A stretch of DNA of 5,679 nt. Source: Mogibacterium sp. Lineage in GTDB: Bacteria; Bacillota; Clostridia; Peptostreptococcales; Anaerovoracaceae. Below, piece after piece: positions 1 to 5,679 of this stretch; position 1 is the stretch's first letter; every line of letters begins with the position of its first letter. A program made the translations under genes and the position numbers. The notes under the pieces are model-generated. The model ran no database searches, had not been told where the DNA came from, and saw only the letters and a list, made by a program, of their open reading frames with translations. The stretch covers positions 8,173-13,851 of the forward strand of contig JABUTC010000022.1 in NCBI GenBank assembly GCA_021442505.1. Reading direction: 5' to 3'.

Positions 1-680
1 AAAACCGCACTGTCCTTCAGGGCATTCTCAAAATCACCGGATACAACACCGGCTCCTCCAAGGATGTACACTGTTCCGTTATCGGCAAGCTTGTTCTCAA
101 TATATATCTGAACATTCTTTTCGTAAGCCTTGCTTACAGTCAGAATCGGTGCTGATTTCTTCTTTGCGAGAAAACCGCCTGAAAGGGCATCCGGATAATT
201 GTTTCCGTCAGCAACGATTATCGCCTCGAACTTTGAGACTCCTAGGCTGGTTTTTAACGCATTTGCGACCAACTGAGATGTTGCATATCTGTTGCTTCCC
301 GGATATCTGAGTCTGTTTGCAGTCCCGAAAAGCCTGTCCGCCTGAACATCGGTCGATTTCTTAATCTCAAAATACGCATCGAAAGTGCCGCTGTAGCTTC
401 CAATACCTGTAACAGTCACCTTTGCGTTTCCCGGATTTATGTTAGCCGTGTATGCCACAGTGAAATCTGTATCTTTAACAAGCCCGTTGATTGTAACCAC
501 CGGTTCCTTCGCGGTACCGTCACCAATACAGCTGTAGTATTCCAGAATGCCACTCTCCTGATGAGAGCATATATACGCGATGTCGTGTGCATCGTCAGCG
601 GCTACAGTGCCTATCCCGCAAAAAGGCATAGCTGCCAGCAACAATGCGGCAGATAACAATACTGCCGAAAACCTTTTCAT
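1..680 (-). CDS. Exported CWB2 cell-wall-binding protein, 3' end missing
   Basis: The reading frame opens with ATG at 680-678 and stays open for 226 codons to the window edge, so the C-terminus is missing. The start is supported by AAGGAAG at 689-695, eight bases upstream. Residues 1-28 form a signal peptide: Lys-Arg, a Leu/Ala-rich core, and a cleavage site near TVA-A. Residues about 58-107 resemble the small beta-rich repeat common in clostridial surface proteins, with the core AKVTVTGIGSYSGTF. Residues about 117-226 form a CWB2 repeat (PF04122), with GSNRYATS, NYPDALSGG and VYILGGAGVVS. CWB2 modules usually come in threes and hold proteins to an anionic wall polymer, so more repeats are expected off the edge. 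No enzymatic domain is visible in the part present. It lies 28 bp after the upstream CWB2 gene, so co-transcription is likely. Exported wall protein is well supported; its specific role is unknown. Confidence 0.88.
   Translation of the reverse strand, partial: MKRFSAVLLSAALLLAAMPFCGIGTVAADDAHDIAYICSHQESGILEYYSCIGDGTAKEPVVTINGLVKDTDFTVAYTANINPGNAKVTVTGIGSYSGTFDAYFEIKKSTDVQADRLFGTANRLRYPGSNRYATSQLVANALKTSLGVSKFEAIIVADGNNYPDALSGGFLAKKKSAPILTVSKAYEKNVQIYIENKLADNGTVYILGGAGVVSGDFENALKDSAV
91..299. repeat. Diverged direct repeat, copy 1 (CWB2 coding)
   Basis: This stretch lines up without gaps with 1391-1599, exactly 1300 bp away. Identical blocks include ttgttctcaatata (91-104), aagggcatccggataat (183-199) and atatctgttgcttcc (285-299). 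It encodes the first CWB2 repeat of the left-hand gene. The protein copies are about half identical, so these are related modules rather than a recent perfect duplication. Confidence 0.75.
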
Positions 681-708
681 TCCTTTTTCTTCCTTCTTAT
701 GTCTTTTT

Positions 709-2661
709 TTACTTACTAATTATTGTTCTTGCTGCACTTTCTGTGATAAGTGTAGGACCTCCGATAACGAACGCTCTGCTTAATCCCATTTCTCCTGCAG
801 CTGCCTTTGCCTGGTCTGTAACATTTGATAATGCAAGAATAATCGGCGCATTCTTTGCTGCGGCAAGAGGTCCTGCTGAAAGTCCGTCAGGGAAATTGTT
901 TCCCCATACGATTGTAGCCTCTGTCTCTGTACCATCGGCAAACTGTTTTGCTACTGCAGCAGATGTTGAATATCTGTTAGCTCCGTAAATTCTTTCAACC
1001 TTATCCTCTCCAATTAATGCCTTGAGAGAACTCTCAACTGAAGTATTCACTGCTCCGGTTCCACCGATAATGTAAATCTTATCAATGCTGCTGAGATTAT
1101 AGGTTATAAATTTGCTCTGTATTGAATTTAGGGAAGTTCCTACCAGCATAATCGGTCTTCCTGTCGAAGATGCAGAAATGCTGTCCGCATATCCGTTGGC
1201 ACTGCAGACAAGAAGTTCGTTACTGCCCGGCTCTCCTGCAGTTTCATTCAAAACCTTCTGGTTCGTCTCTATACGATTAGCTCCGCCCAAACGTATAGTG
1301 TTTATTCCTGCTGACTTAATCTTGTTCTCAAAATTGGCTGAAACAGCTCCCGTTTGACCGAGGATAAAGACTTTTCCTCCTGTTGCAAGGTTGTTCTCAA
1401 TATAAGTCTTTACTCGATCTTCAGTTGTCGAATCAACCAGAATCAGTGGCGCATTGTTTGTCTTTGCCAGATATCCGCCGGCAAGGGCATCCGGATAATC
1501 CAATCCGCTTGCTACAACGATATTGTCAAATTTGGCTACACCAAGCTCATACTTTAAAGCCTCTGCAATTCTTAGCGATGTCGAATATCTGTTGCTTCCG
1601 TAGCAATGCACAACATCTACTCCGTTGCTTGCCAGAAGATTTGAGTTGCTTTCAAGGTGCAAATATGTGCTTGTATCAAACAGTTCAGGATTTCCGTCGA
1701 CTATTGCATATCCTCCAACAGCTGCGCCGGAATCATCGAGATAATAATCTCCGGCATCGGTACTGTACCAGCCTGTTCTTACAACACCATTCTCGTCAAA
1801 GAAATACTTTGCTCCGCTGATGGTCTTTGTGCCGTTTACAGCCGCTGCACAGGTGCTAGGGTCGAAATAGTACTTCTTTCCATCAACAGTGTAGAATCCT
1901 CTTGCGGCATGACAGTCTCCCGGAATGAAGTAGTATATCTTGCCGCCTATAGTTTGCAGACCGCTCATTTTCTTGCCGCTACCGTCGATATAGTATTTAT
2001 AACCGTTTGCATCAACGAAAGTGTTTCTGGCACTCGTTGCAATACCCGAAATGCTTGTTAGATACCAGCAGACAGTTACTGAGCTTATTCCCTGCATTGA
2101 TGTATCAGGATAAGGCTGTATGCCCTTTGCCTTTGAAAAATACTTTATGGTTCCATCAGCGTTATATGTTGCATCTACAGCATAAAACTGATTATCTCCA
2201 GTGCCGTAATATCCGGTCAGAAGCACTGCGTGTGTTCCATAAGAGTCTCTTCCCAGCACTACAACGCCTTCAGGATGAGCATCCAGCATGCTTCTGAGTT
2301 TTGCCGCCTTGCTTGAGGCAGATCCCGAAAGACTAAATGATGAACAGGTAACAGTTACTCCATCAGAAGTAAGTGCATAACTACCTTTAAGGTTGTTCCA
2401 TCCATCCGAGCAGATTACCTTTTGTGCGCTCTTGTAATTGACACTTGTCCATGCATCAGAACCCCTCATAATCATGGCTCTTCTTATCATCCAGATATTG
2501 GCTGATAAATTGCAGAATCCGCTACTGTAACCGGTCATAAAATAGACATTCTTATCAGATAAGCTTGTTGTTGCTTCTGCTCTGTTTGCTGATGTAGGGA
2601 AACATACAACAAGCATTGCAAGCATAATAATCACAATTAACGATTTAGTTCTTTTAAGCAT
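709..2661 (-). CDS. Exported C39/papain-like putative cysteine peptidase with choline-binding-type and CWB2 repeats
   Basis: This 650-residue protein has a signal peptide (1-30, ending AEA). Residues about 35-205 look like a papain-fold, peptidase C39-like domain. Cys50 lies in SSGFCNLSANIW, His144 in GTHAVLLTGYYG and Asp163 in FYAVDATY, a plausible Cys-His-Asp triad. The usual Gln about six residues before the Cys is not seen (Gly44 is there), so activity is uncertain. Residues about 213-335 hold five or six choline-binding-type repeats (CW_binding_1 style, for example GKKYYFD and ENGVVRTGWY) with a single Trp, so choline binding is doubtful. Residues about 350-650 are three CWB2 repeats beginning near YGSNRYSTS, LGGANRIETN and YGANRYSTS, the usual set of three for attachment to a secondary wall polymer. 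Start: ATG preceded by AGGAGAAG at 2672-2679. It is the middle gene of a three-gene leftward run. Wall location is well supported; peptidase function is inferred from motif order. Confidence 0.9.
   Translation of the reverse strand: MLKRTKSLIVIIMLAMLVVCFPTSANRAEATTSLSDKNVYFMTGYSSGFCNLSANIWMIRRAMIMRGSDAWTSVNYKSAQKVICSDGWNNLKGSYALTSDGVTVTCSSFSLSGSASSKAAKLRSMLDAHPEGVVVLGRDSYGTHAVLLTGYYGTGDNQFYAVDATYNADGTIKYFSKAKGIQPYPDTSMQGISSVTVCWYLTSISGIATSARNTFVDANGYKYYIDGSGKKMSGLQTIGGKIYYFIPGDCHAARGFYTVDGKKYYFDPSTCAAAVNGTKTISGAKYFFDENGVVRTGWYSTDAGDYYLDDSGAAVGGYAIVDGNPELFDTSTYLHLESNSNLLASNGVDVVHCYGSNRYSTSLRIAEALKYELGVAKFDNIVVASGLDYPDALAGGYLAKTNNAPLILVDSTTEDRVKTYIENNLATGGKVFILGQTGAVSANFENKIKSAGINTIRLGGANRIETNQKVLNETAGEPGSNELLVCSANGYADSISASSTGRPIMLVGTSLNSIQSKFITYNLSSIDKIYIIGGTGAVNTSVESSLKALIGEDKVERIYGANRYSTSAAVAKQFADGTETEATIVWGNNFPDGLSAGPLAAAKNAPIILALSNVTDQAKAAAGEMGLSRAFVIGGPTLITESAARTIISK
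1391..1599. repeat. Diverged direct repeat, copy 2 (CWB2 coding)
   Basis: This is the partner of the copy at 91-299, with identical blocks at 1391-1404, 1483-1499 and 1585-1599. It encodes the first of the three CWB2 repeats of the peptidase-like protein. The constant 1300-bp offset shows an ungapped alignment, and the codon frames of the two genes match across it. Confidence 0.75.
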
Positions 2662-2719
2662 AAATACTATTCTTCTCCTATAGTTTATTTCCTTTTTCTT
2701 TTGTCCCCGTCCTTAGTTT

Positions 2720-3847
2720 TTATCTAATAACTACGCGCATTCCCTTTCTTGCATAAGCGTAAAGGGTTGCGGCATCGCCGATTCTCATATTCACACACCC
2801 ATGAGAGCCATCAACTAAGTATCTGCCTTGGTAGTATTCCCAACTTCCTCTCCAGCTTGCATCATGGAAGCCAAACTCCGACCCCTTGAAAGCAACCCAA
2901 TAATCAACATTCACATCCCAGTCGTCCCCTTTCAGGCGTACATTTGTAGACTTGCCTAAAACCTGGAAGTACTCTCCTTTAGGCGTTGGAGTTGATGGTT
3001 TTCCAGAAACAATCGGACAATTCAATATTTCTACTCCATTAACAATCAACCTGAGTCTCTGTAAATCATACGCTACGAAGATGAACGAGTCGGTTTCTCG
3101 AATACAAGAACTATTAATCCACCAATACTTTCCATCTGCCCATACTATTGTACTTCTCGCTAATGGTCCACCTGTCGTGACTCTGTAATAGTTGTCATTC
3201 CACCAGCGCCACCCTTCAGTCGTTATTATTTGACCTTCATTATTTGCGAAATAATACTTACCATTTGGATGATAAAATACCCCAACCATATACTTGCCTT
3301 TTGTTGTGACATAGTAGGTCTTGTTGTTGGAAACGACAAATTTGTTGTTTTCCAGCTGTCCGGTTCTGTTCGCTACTCTGTTTCCTGCGCCGTCTCCCGC
3401 GTCTAGGATTTTCGCCTCGGTGTTAACCACACCATCATTGTCGGCATAATACGAAGCACCCTTCTTGTTGGTGAAAATTCCCTCCGCTATGCTGCAGTCT
3501 GCGTCCGCATAGTAGTACTCGCCCTCGATCAGAACGAGTTCGCTCTTCGCAAGCTTTCCGTCAGCCTTTGCGAAGTATTTCTTGCCGTTGAGTGTGAAAA
3601 GCACTCCGTACTGCTTTACGCTGTCTACGTAGTAATAGCTGTCATTGCCCTCAACTTTTATTTCACAGACCGGGCCTTGCTCCTCAGCTGTCTCTGCCGG
3701 CTCTTCAGCAGAACCTTCCTCTAATAATGATTCCGTTAACGGCTCAACGCCTTCTGCACTCTGCTCTTCAGCCAGAACAACAGAAGGACACAGGAAGAAA
3801 ATCCCTGCGAACATCATTATCAGTAAAATGCAATATCTTCTAGTCAT
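2720..3847 (-). CDS. Exported L,D-transpeptidase (YkuD) with choline-binding-type repeats
   Basis: The protein has 375 residues. A signal peptide (1-26, ending VLA) is followed by a Glu-rich low-complexity linker to about residue 58. Residues about 65-245 are choline-binding-type wall repeats, for example NGKKYFAKADGK, EGEYYYADAD and NGKYYFANNEGQ. Residues about 253-375 are a YkuD domain (PF03734) that starts FIFVAYDLQRLRLIVNG. It contains GFHDA (His328) and the catalytic signature SHGCVNMR, with nucleophile Cys351 and Arg355. YkuD enzymes form 3-3 peptide crosslinks in peptidoglycan, or attach proteins to it, outside the membrane. The active-site residues are intact. The start is supported by AAAGGAT at 3851-3857. 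It is the first gene of the leftward run, 58 bp before the peptidase-like gene, and is divergent from the glycosyltransferase. The repeat region is Trp-free up to about residue 160 and Trp-rich at 213-243, with a base-composition change between. Confidence 0.94.
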   Translation of the reverse strand: MTRRYCILLIMMFAGIFFLCPSVVLAEEQSAEGVEPLTESLLEEGSAEEPAETAEEQGPVCEIKVEGNDSYYYVDSVKQYGVLFTLNGKKYFAKADGKLAKSELVLIEGEYYYADADCSIAEGIFTNKKGASYYADNDGVVNTEAKILDAGDGAGNRVANRTGQLENNKFVVSNNKTYYVTTKGKYMVGVFYHPNGKYYFANNEGQIITTEGWRWWNDNYYRVTTGGPLARSTIVWADGKYWWINSSCIRETDSFIFVAYDLQRLRLIVNGVEILNCPIVSGKPSTPTPKGEYFQVLGKSTNVRLKGDDWDVNVDYWVAFKGSEFGFHDASWRGSWEYYQGRYLVDGSHGCVNMRIGDAATLYAYARKGMRVVIR

Positions 3848-3916
3848 AGTATCCTTTCCGATTTTTTGTGATATTATATTTACAGTTTATTAACTGAATT
3901 ATTAACGAGGTGCAGT
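3848..3916. promoter_or_regulatory. Divergent promoter region with overlapping -10 elements
   Basis: This 69-bp AT-rich gap lies between two divergent start codons and must hold the 5' signals of both genes unless promoters sit inside coding sequence. On the minus strand there is a perfect TATAAT at 3873-3878, with only a weak -35 candidate about 17 bp upstream (TAATTC, 3896-3901). On the plus strand there is an extended -10, TGATATTAT, at 3869-3877. The two -10 elements share bases 3873-3877. CAGTTtattAACTG (3883-3896) is a 5-bp inverted repeat between the minus -10 and its weak -35, where a repressor or activator could bind. Shine-Dalgarno sites are AAAGGAT (3851-3857, minus) and GAGG (3907-3910, plus). 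The elements are seen directly; promoter activity is inferred. Confidence 0.55.
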
Positions 3917-5026
3917 ATGCATAAAATCTGTCATATAACAACAGTTCATCCGCGTTACGACGGAAGAATCTTCCGCAAAGAGTGCGTTTCCCTTGCAAAG
4001 GAGCCTCTCTACGATGTGACTCTCATCGTCAACGATATGAATGAAGATGAGGTCCTGGATGGTGTAAACATCCTGTCGCTACGCCACAATGCCGGCGGTC
4101 GTATAAAGAGAATGCTTTTCTCTTCCCGCAAGGCCCTGGAAAAAGCTCTGTCGGTAAACGCGGAGGTCTACCATATCCACGACCCGGAACTTCTGCCGCT
4201 TGCTTTAAAGCTTAAGAAGAAAGGTTTCCGTGTTATTTTCGACAGCCACGAGTTTACCTATTACCAGATACCGCTTAAGTCATACATTCCGAAGCCGGTT
4301 CTCGGTCTTGTTGCAAAGGTCTACGGCAGCTATGAACGCCATGTTCTCAGTCGCATAGATGCTGTAATAGTACCTTGCACCTATGACGGCAGGAACTACT
4401 TCGAGTCCTTTGCGAAAAGAACTGTCTTCATCGACAATCTTCCGTATTTAATAGAGCCTTCCAAGGAAGACAATTCGAAAGATTTCTCTCTGTGCTACGT
4501 TGGGTCTCTGACAAGAGCAAGAGGCGCGGAAATAATGCTGGATGCCGCAGTTGCGACAAATACGAAGCTTGTTTTCGCCGGTGCTTTCGAAGAAGATTTA
4601 TATAATCAGGTCCGGGCTCAGCTTGAGTCGGACGTTCTTTCGTATAAAGGCTTTGTCGGCAAGGATGAAGTTCAGGAGTTGCTGAGCAGTGCATCGGTCG
4701 GCCTGTCTCTACTTCAGAACACAGGTCAGTATGAGCACCTCGACAACCTGCCAACAAAGGTTTATGAATATTTCATGTTTGGTCTGCCGGTTATTCTCAG
4801 CAGAAGATCTTTTTCAGAGAAATTCGTTGAAGAAAATCCTGTTGCGATTCTTGTAGACCCAGGCAATCTCGATGAAATATGTTCTGCAATCAACGAGTTT
4901 AAGAACAACCCTAATCTCGTAGATGAGATGGGTGCCCGTGCTCGCAGGATTGCAGAGGACTCATATTGCTGGGAAAAGGAATCTCTTAAACTTCTTTCTC
5001 TTTACGCTGACTTACTGGAATCGTAA
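3917..5026 (+). CDS. GT4-like (GT-B fold) glycosyltransferase
   Basis: The protein has 369 residues, the normal length for a soluble GT4-family enzyme, with no signal peptide or clear membrane segment. It should act at the inner face of the membrane, moving a sugar from a nucleotide-sugar to a lipid-linked or polymer acceptor. The N-terminal half has DGRIFRKECVSLAKE (15-29), HIHDPELLPLA (86-96) and FDSHEF (108-113), typical of polysaccharide-locus glycosyltransferases. The C-terminal donor-binding half has CYVGSLTRARG (193-203) and NLPTKVYEYFMFGLPVI (277-293). In the EX7E position Glu284 is present, but the first acidic residue is Asp276. The start is supported by GAGG at 3907-3910, six bases before ATG. 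It is transcribed away from the transpeptidase operon, and its 3' end overlaps the convergent ligase-like gene by 41 bp. Sugar and acceptor cannot be read from sequence; a role in surface polysaccharide synthesis fits the neighbour. Confidence 0.92.
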   Translation: MHKICHITTVHPRYDGRIFRKECVSLAKEPLYDVTLIVNDMNEDEVLDGVNILSLRHNAGGRIKRMLFSSRKALEKALSVNAEVYHIHDPELLPLALKLKKKGFRVIFDSHEFTYYQIPLKSYIPKPVLGLVAKVYGSYERHVLSRIDAVIVPCTYDGRNYFESFAKRTVFIDNLPYLIEPSKEDNSKDFSLCYVGSLTRARGAEIMLDAAVATNTKLVFAGAFEEDLYNQVRAQLESDVLSYKGFVGKDEVQELLSSASVGLSLLQNTGQYEHLDNLPTKVYEYFMFGLPVILSRRSFSEKFVEENPVAILVDPGNLDEICSAINEFKNNPNLVDEMGARARRIAEDSYCWEKESLKLLSLYADLLES

Positions 5027-5679
5027 GCCAGAACATTGCTGCAACAACTTCGCTTATTGGCAGATACGAACCTGCAAGCATTCCTATTAATAAGTATGAA
5101 TAACCGAAAGAAAGAGTTATCGCTTCCTTATAAGATAGCTCTTTCTTTTTAATTGCTCCTGCGATAATCACGATGCAGCGAATGGCCACAATTACAGCTA
5201 CAAACAGAACCGCTATCAGGCCCACATATCCGGTTTTAAAGCCTATTGAAAGGAATGCGTTATGCGGATCGTTTGTTGTTTTAATCTTCTGACGACCCGG
5301 CACAGGGAACTCTTCTGTAGATGAGTGTCCTTTCAGGTTGAGTGCCTTAACCGCACTCTTCCAGATTGTGAACCTTCCTGCAGAAATATCAACATCTTCT
5401 ACTGCATATTTTTCAAGTCTGGTTGTTGTTCCCGCTATTACCGTTATTGCGTTTGTTGCCTGCTTGTCAGTCAGGTACGAAATATCGGTAATTGTTATCT
5501 TTTCTGTTATATTCTTGCGCGTTACTTCAAGGAATACGGCTTCCCCTTTTGAGTTAATTTGCGACTGGATATAAAGCCTGCTCACAGAGGCGTGAATGAT
5601 TGGCGTTACTGCGACGCAAACAACCATAGCCACTACAGCAATAAGTGCTATACCCTTTGACTTCTTCTTTTTTTTTTTT
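4986..5679 (-). CDS. O-antigen ligase/polymerase-family membrane protein (Wzy_C type), 5' end missing
   Basis: The frame is open from the right edge to TAA at 4986-4988, giving 230 residues. A GTG at 5633 could be taken as a start, but the frame continues upstream through a Lys-rich stretch and a hydrophobic segment, so this is the C-terminal part of a longer gene. Reading from the edge, the order is Lys6, a membrane segment (GIALIAVVAMVVCVAVTPII), a hydrophilic extracytoplasmic loop of about 100 residues, and three hydrophobic segments (about YVGLIAVLFVAVIVAI, ITLSFGYSYLLIGMLAG and VVAAMFWLTIPV). The loop has the Wzy_C/O-antigen ligase pattern (PF04932): SAGRFTIWKSAVKAL, then DPHNAFLSIGFKTGYVG. 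The family's important His is probably the one in DPHN. Family members join or polymerise lipid-linked glycans outside the membrane. It converges on the glycosyltransferase gene. Family is fairly sure; ligase versus polymerase cannot be told. Confidence 0.82.
   Translation of the reverse strand, partial: KKKKKKSKGIALIAVVAMVVCVAVTPIIHASVSRLYIQSQINSKGEAVFLEVTRKNITEKITITDISYLTDKQATNAITVIAGTTTRLEKYAVEDVDISAGRFTIWKSAVKALNLKGHSSTEEFPVPGRQKIKTTNDPHNAFLSIGFKTGYVGLIAVLFVAVIVAIRCIVIIAGAIKKKELSYKEAITLSFGYSYLLIGMLAGSYLPISEVVAAMFWLTIPVSQRKEKEV
5107..5150 (+). terminator. Probable intrinsic terminator of the glycosyltransferase gene, inside the convergent gene
   Basis: The arms 5107-5121 (AAAGAAAGAGTTATC) and 5134-5148 (GATAGCTCTTTCTTT) pair over 15 bp with one U-G wobble around a 12-base loop. 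The right arm runs into T5 (5146-5150) after CTTTC. On the plus strand this is hairpin plus U-tract, 80 bp after the glycosyltransferase stop. On the minus strand the hairpin is followed by CGG with no T-tract, so it would not terminate the ligase-like gene. The stem is low in GC, which weakens the call. Confidence 0.6.

Noticed and set aside
644..988. 114-codon plus-strand frame with a hydrophobic start
   Set aside because: It spans the 28-bp gap and the opposite strand of two real genes; the hydrophobicity comes from complementing signal-peptide and CWB2 codons.
91..1599. Repeats as a mobile element or CRISPR
   Set aside because: The repeats are coding CWB2 modules with protein-level similarity; there are no terminal inverted repeats, transposase or regular short spacers.
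1383..1820. 145-codon plus-strand frame opposite the peptidase-like gene
   Set aside because: It lies opposite CWB2 and wall-repeat coding sequence; its low-complexity Gln/Leu/Arg/His product is what an antisense frame of these repeats would give.
2662..2719. Possible terminator or second promoter between the transpeptidase and peptidase-like genes
   Set aside because: No convincing hairpin or paired -35/-10 is visible; the gap is explained by a purine-rich leader and the AGGAG site.
4428..4757. 109-codon minus-strand frame inside the glycosyltransferase gene
   Set aside because: It is antisense to a well-supported conserved enzyme, has no ribosome binding site that stands out, and its product is unlike any family I know.
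4986..5633. Treating GTG at 5633 as the true start of the ligase-like gene
   Set aside because: The frame stays open to the window edge, and this start would cut into a membrane segment preceded by a Lys-rich stretch; the product would also be far shorter than the family.

Overview
This window looks like a chromosomal segment from a Gram-positive, low-to-mid GC anaerobe of the Clostridia/Eubacteriales type. The reasons are strong AGGAG-type ribosome binding sites, exported proteins with Gram-positive signal peptides, choline-binding-type cell wall repeats, CWB2 (cell wall binding repeat 2, PF04122) modules and a YkuD L,D-transpeptidase. A family such as Lachnospiraceae or Anaerovoracaceae is plausible, but the sequence alone does not settle it. 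Both ends cut through genes. The right end stops in a homopolymer, as a contig edge might.

Left and centre (1-3847), minus strand: three exported wall-associated proteins lie head-to-tail with 58 and 28 bp gaps and probably form one operon read right to left. In transcription order they are: (1) an L,D-transpeptidase behind choline-binding-type repeats; (2) a 650-residue protein with a papain/C39-like putative cysteine peptidase domain, choline-binding-type repeats and three CWB2 repeats; and (3) a CWB2 protein with a small beta-rich domain, whose 3' end lies beyond the window. Two families of wall-binding module are mixed across the operon, and the middle protein carries both.

A 69-bp divergent intergenic region (3848-3916) separates this operon from a rightward gene. 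It holds back-to-back, partly overlapping -10-like elements and a small palindrome.

Right (3917-5679): a plus-strand GT4-like glycosyltransferase converges on, and overlaps by 41 bp, a minus-strand O-antigen ligase/polymerase-family membrane protein whose 5' end is outside the window. A hairpin with a U-tract suited to end glycosyltransferase transcription sits inside the coding sequence of the polymerase.

Taken together, the locus places surface-polysaccharide assembly genes (glycosyltransferase and ligase/polymerase) beside proteins that remodel peptidoglycan or bind wall polymers. A surface/cell-wall polymer locus is the natural reading, but the functional link is inferred from proximity. 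I see no RNA genes, CRISPR arrays, insertion sequences or phage genes. No stretch over 300 bp lacks a gene.
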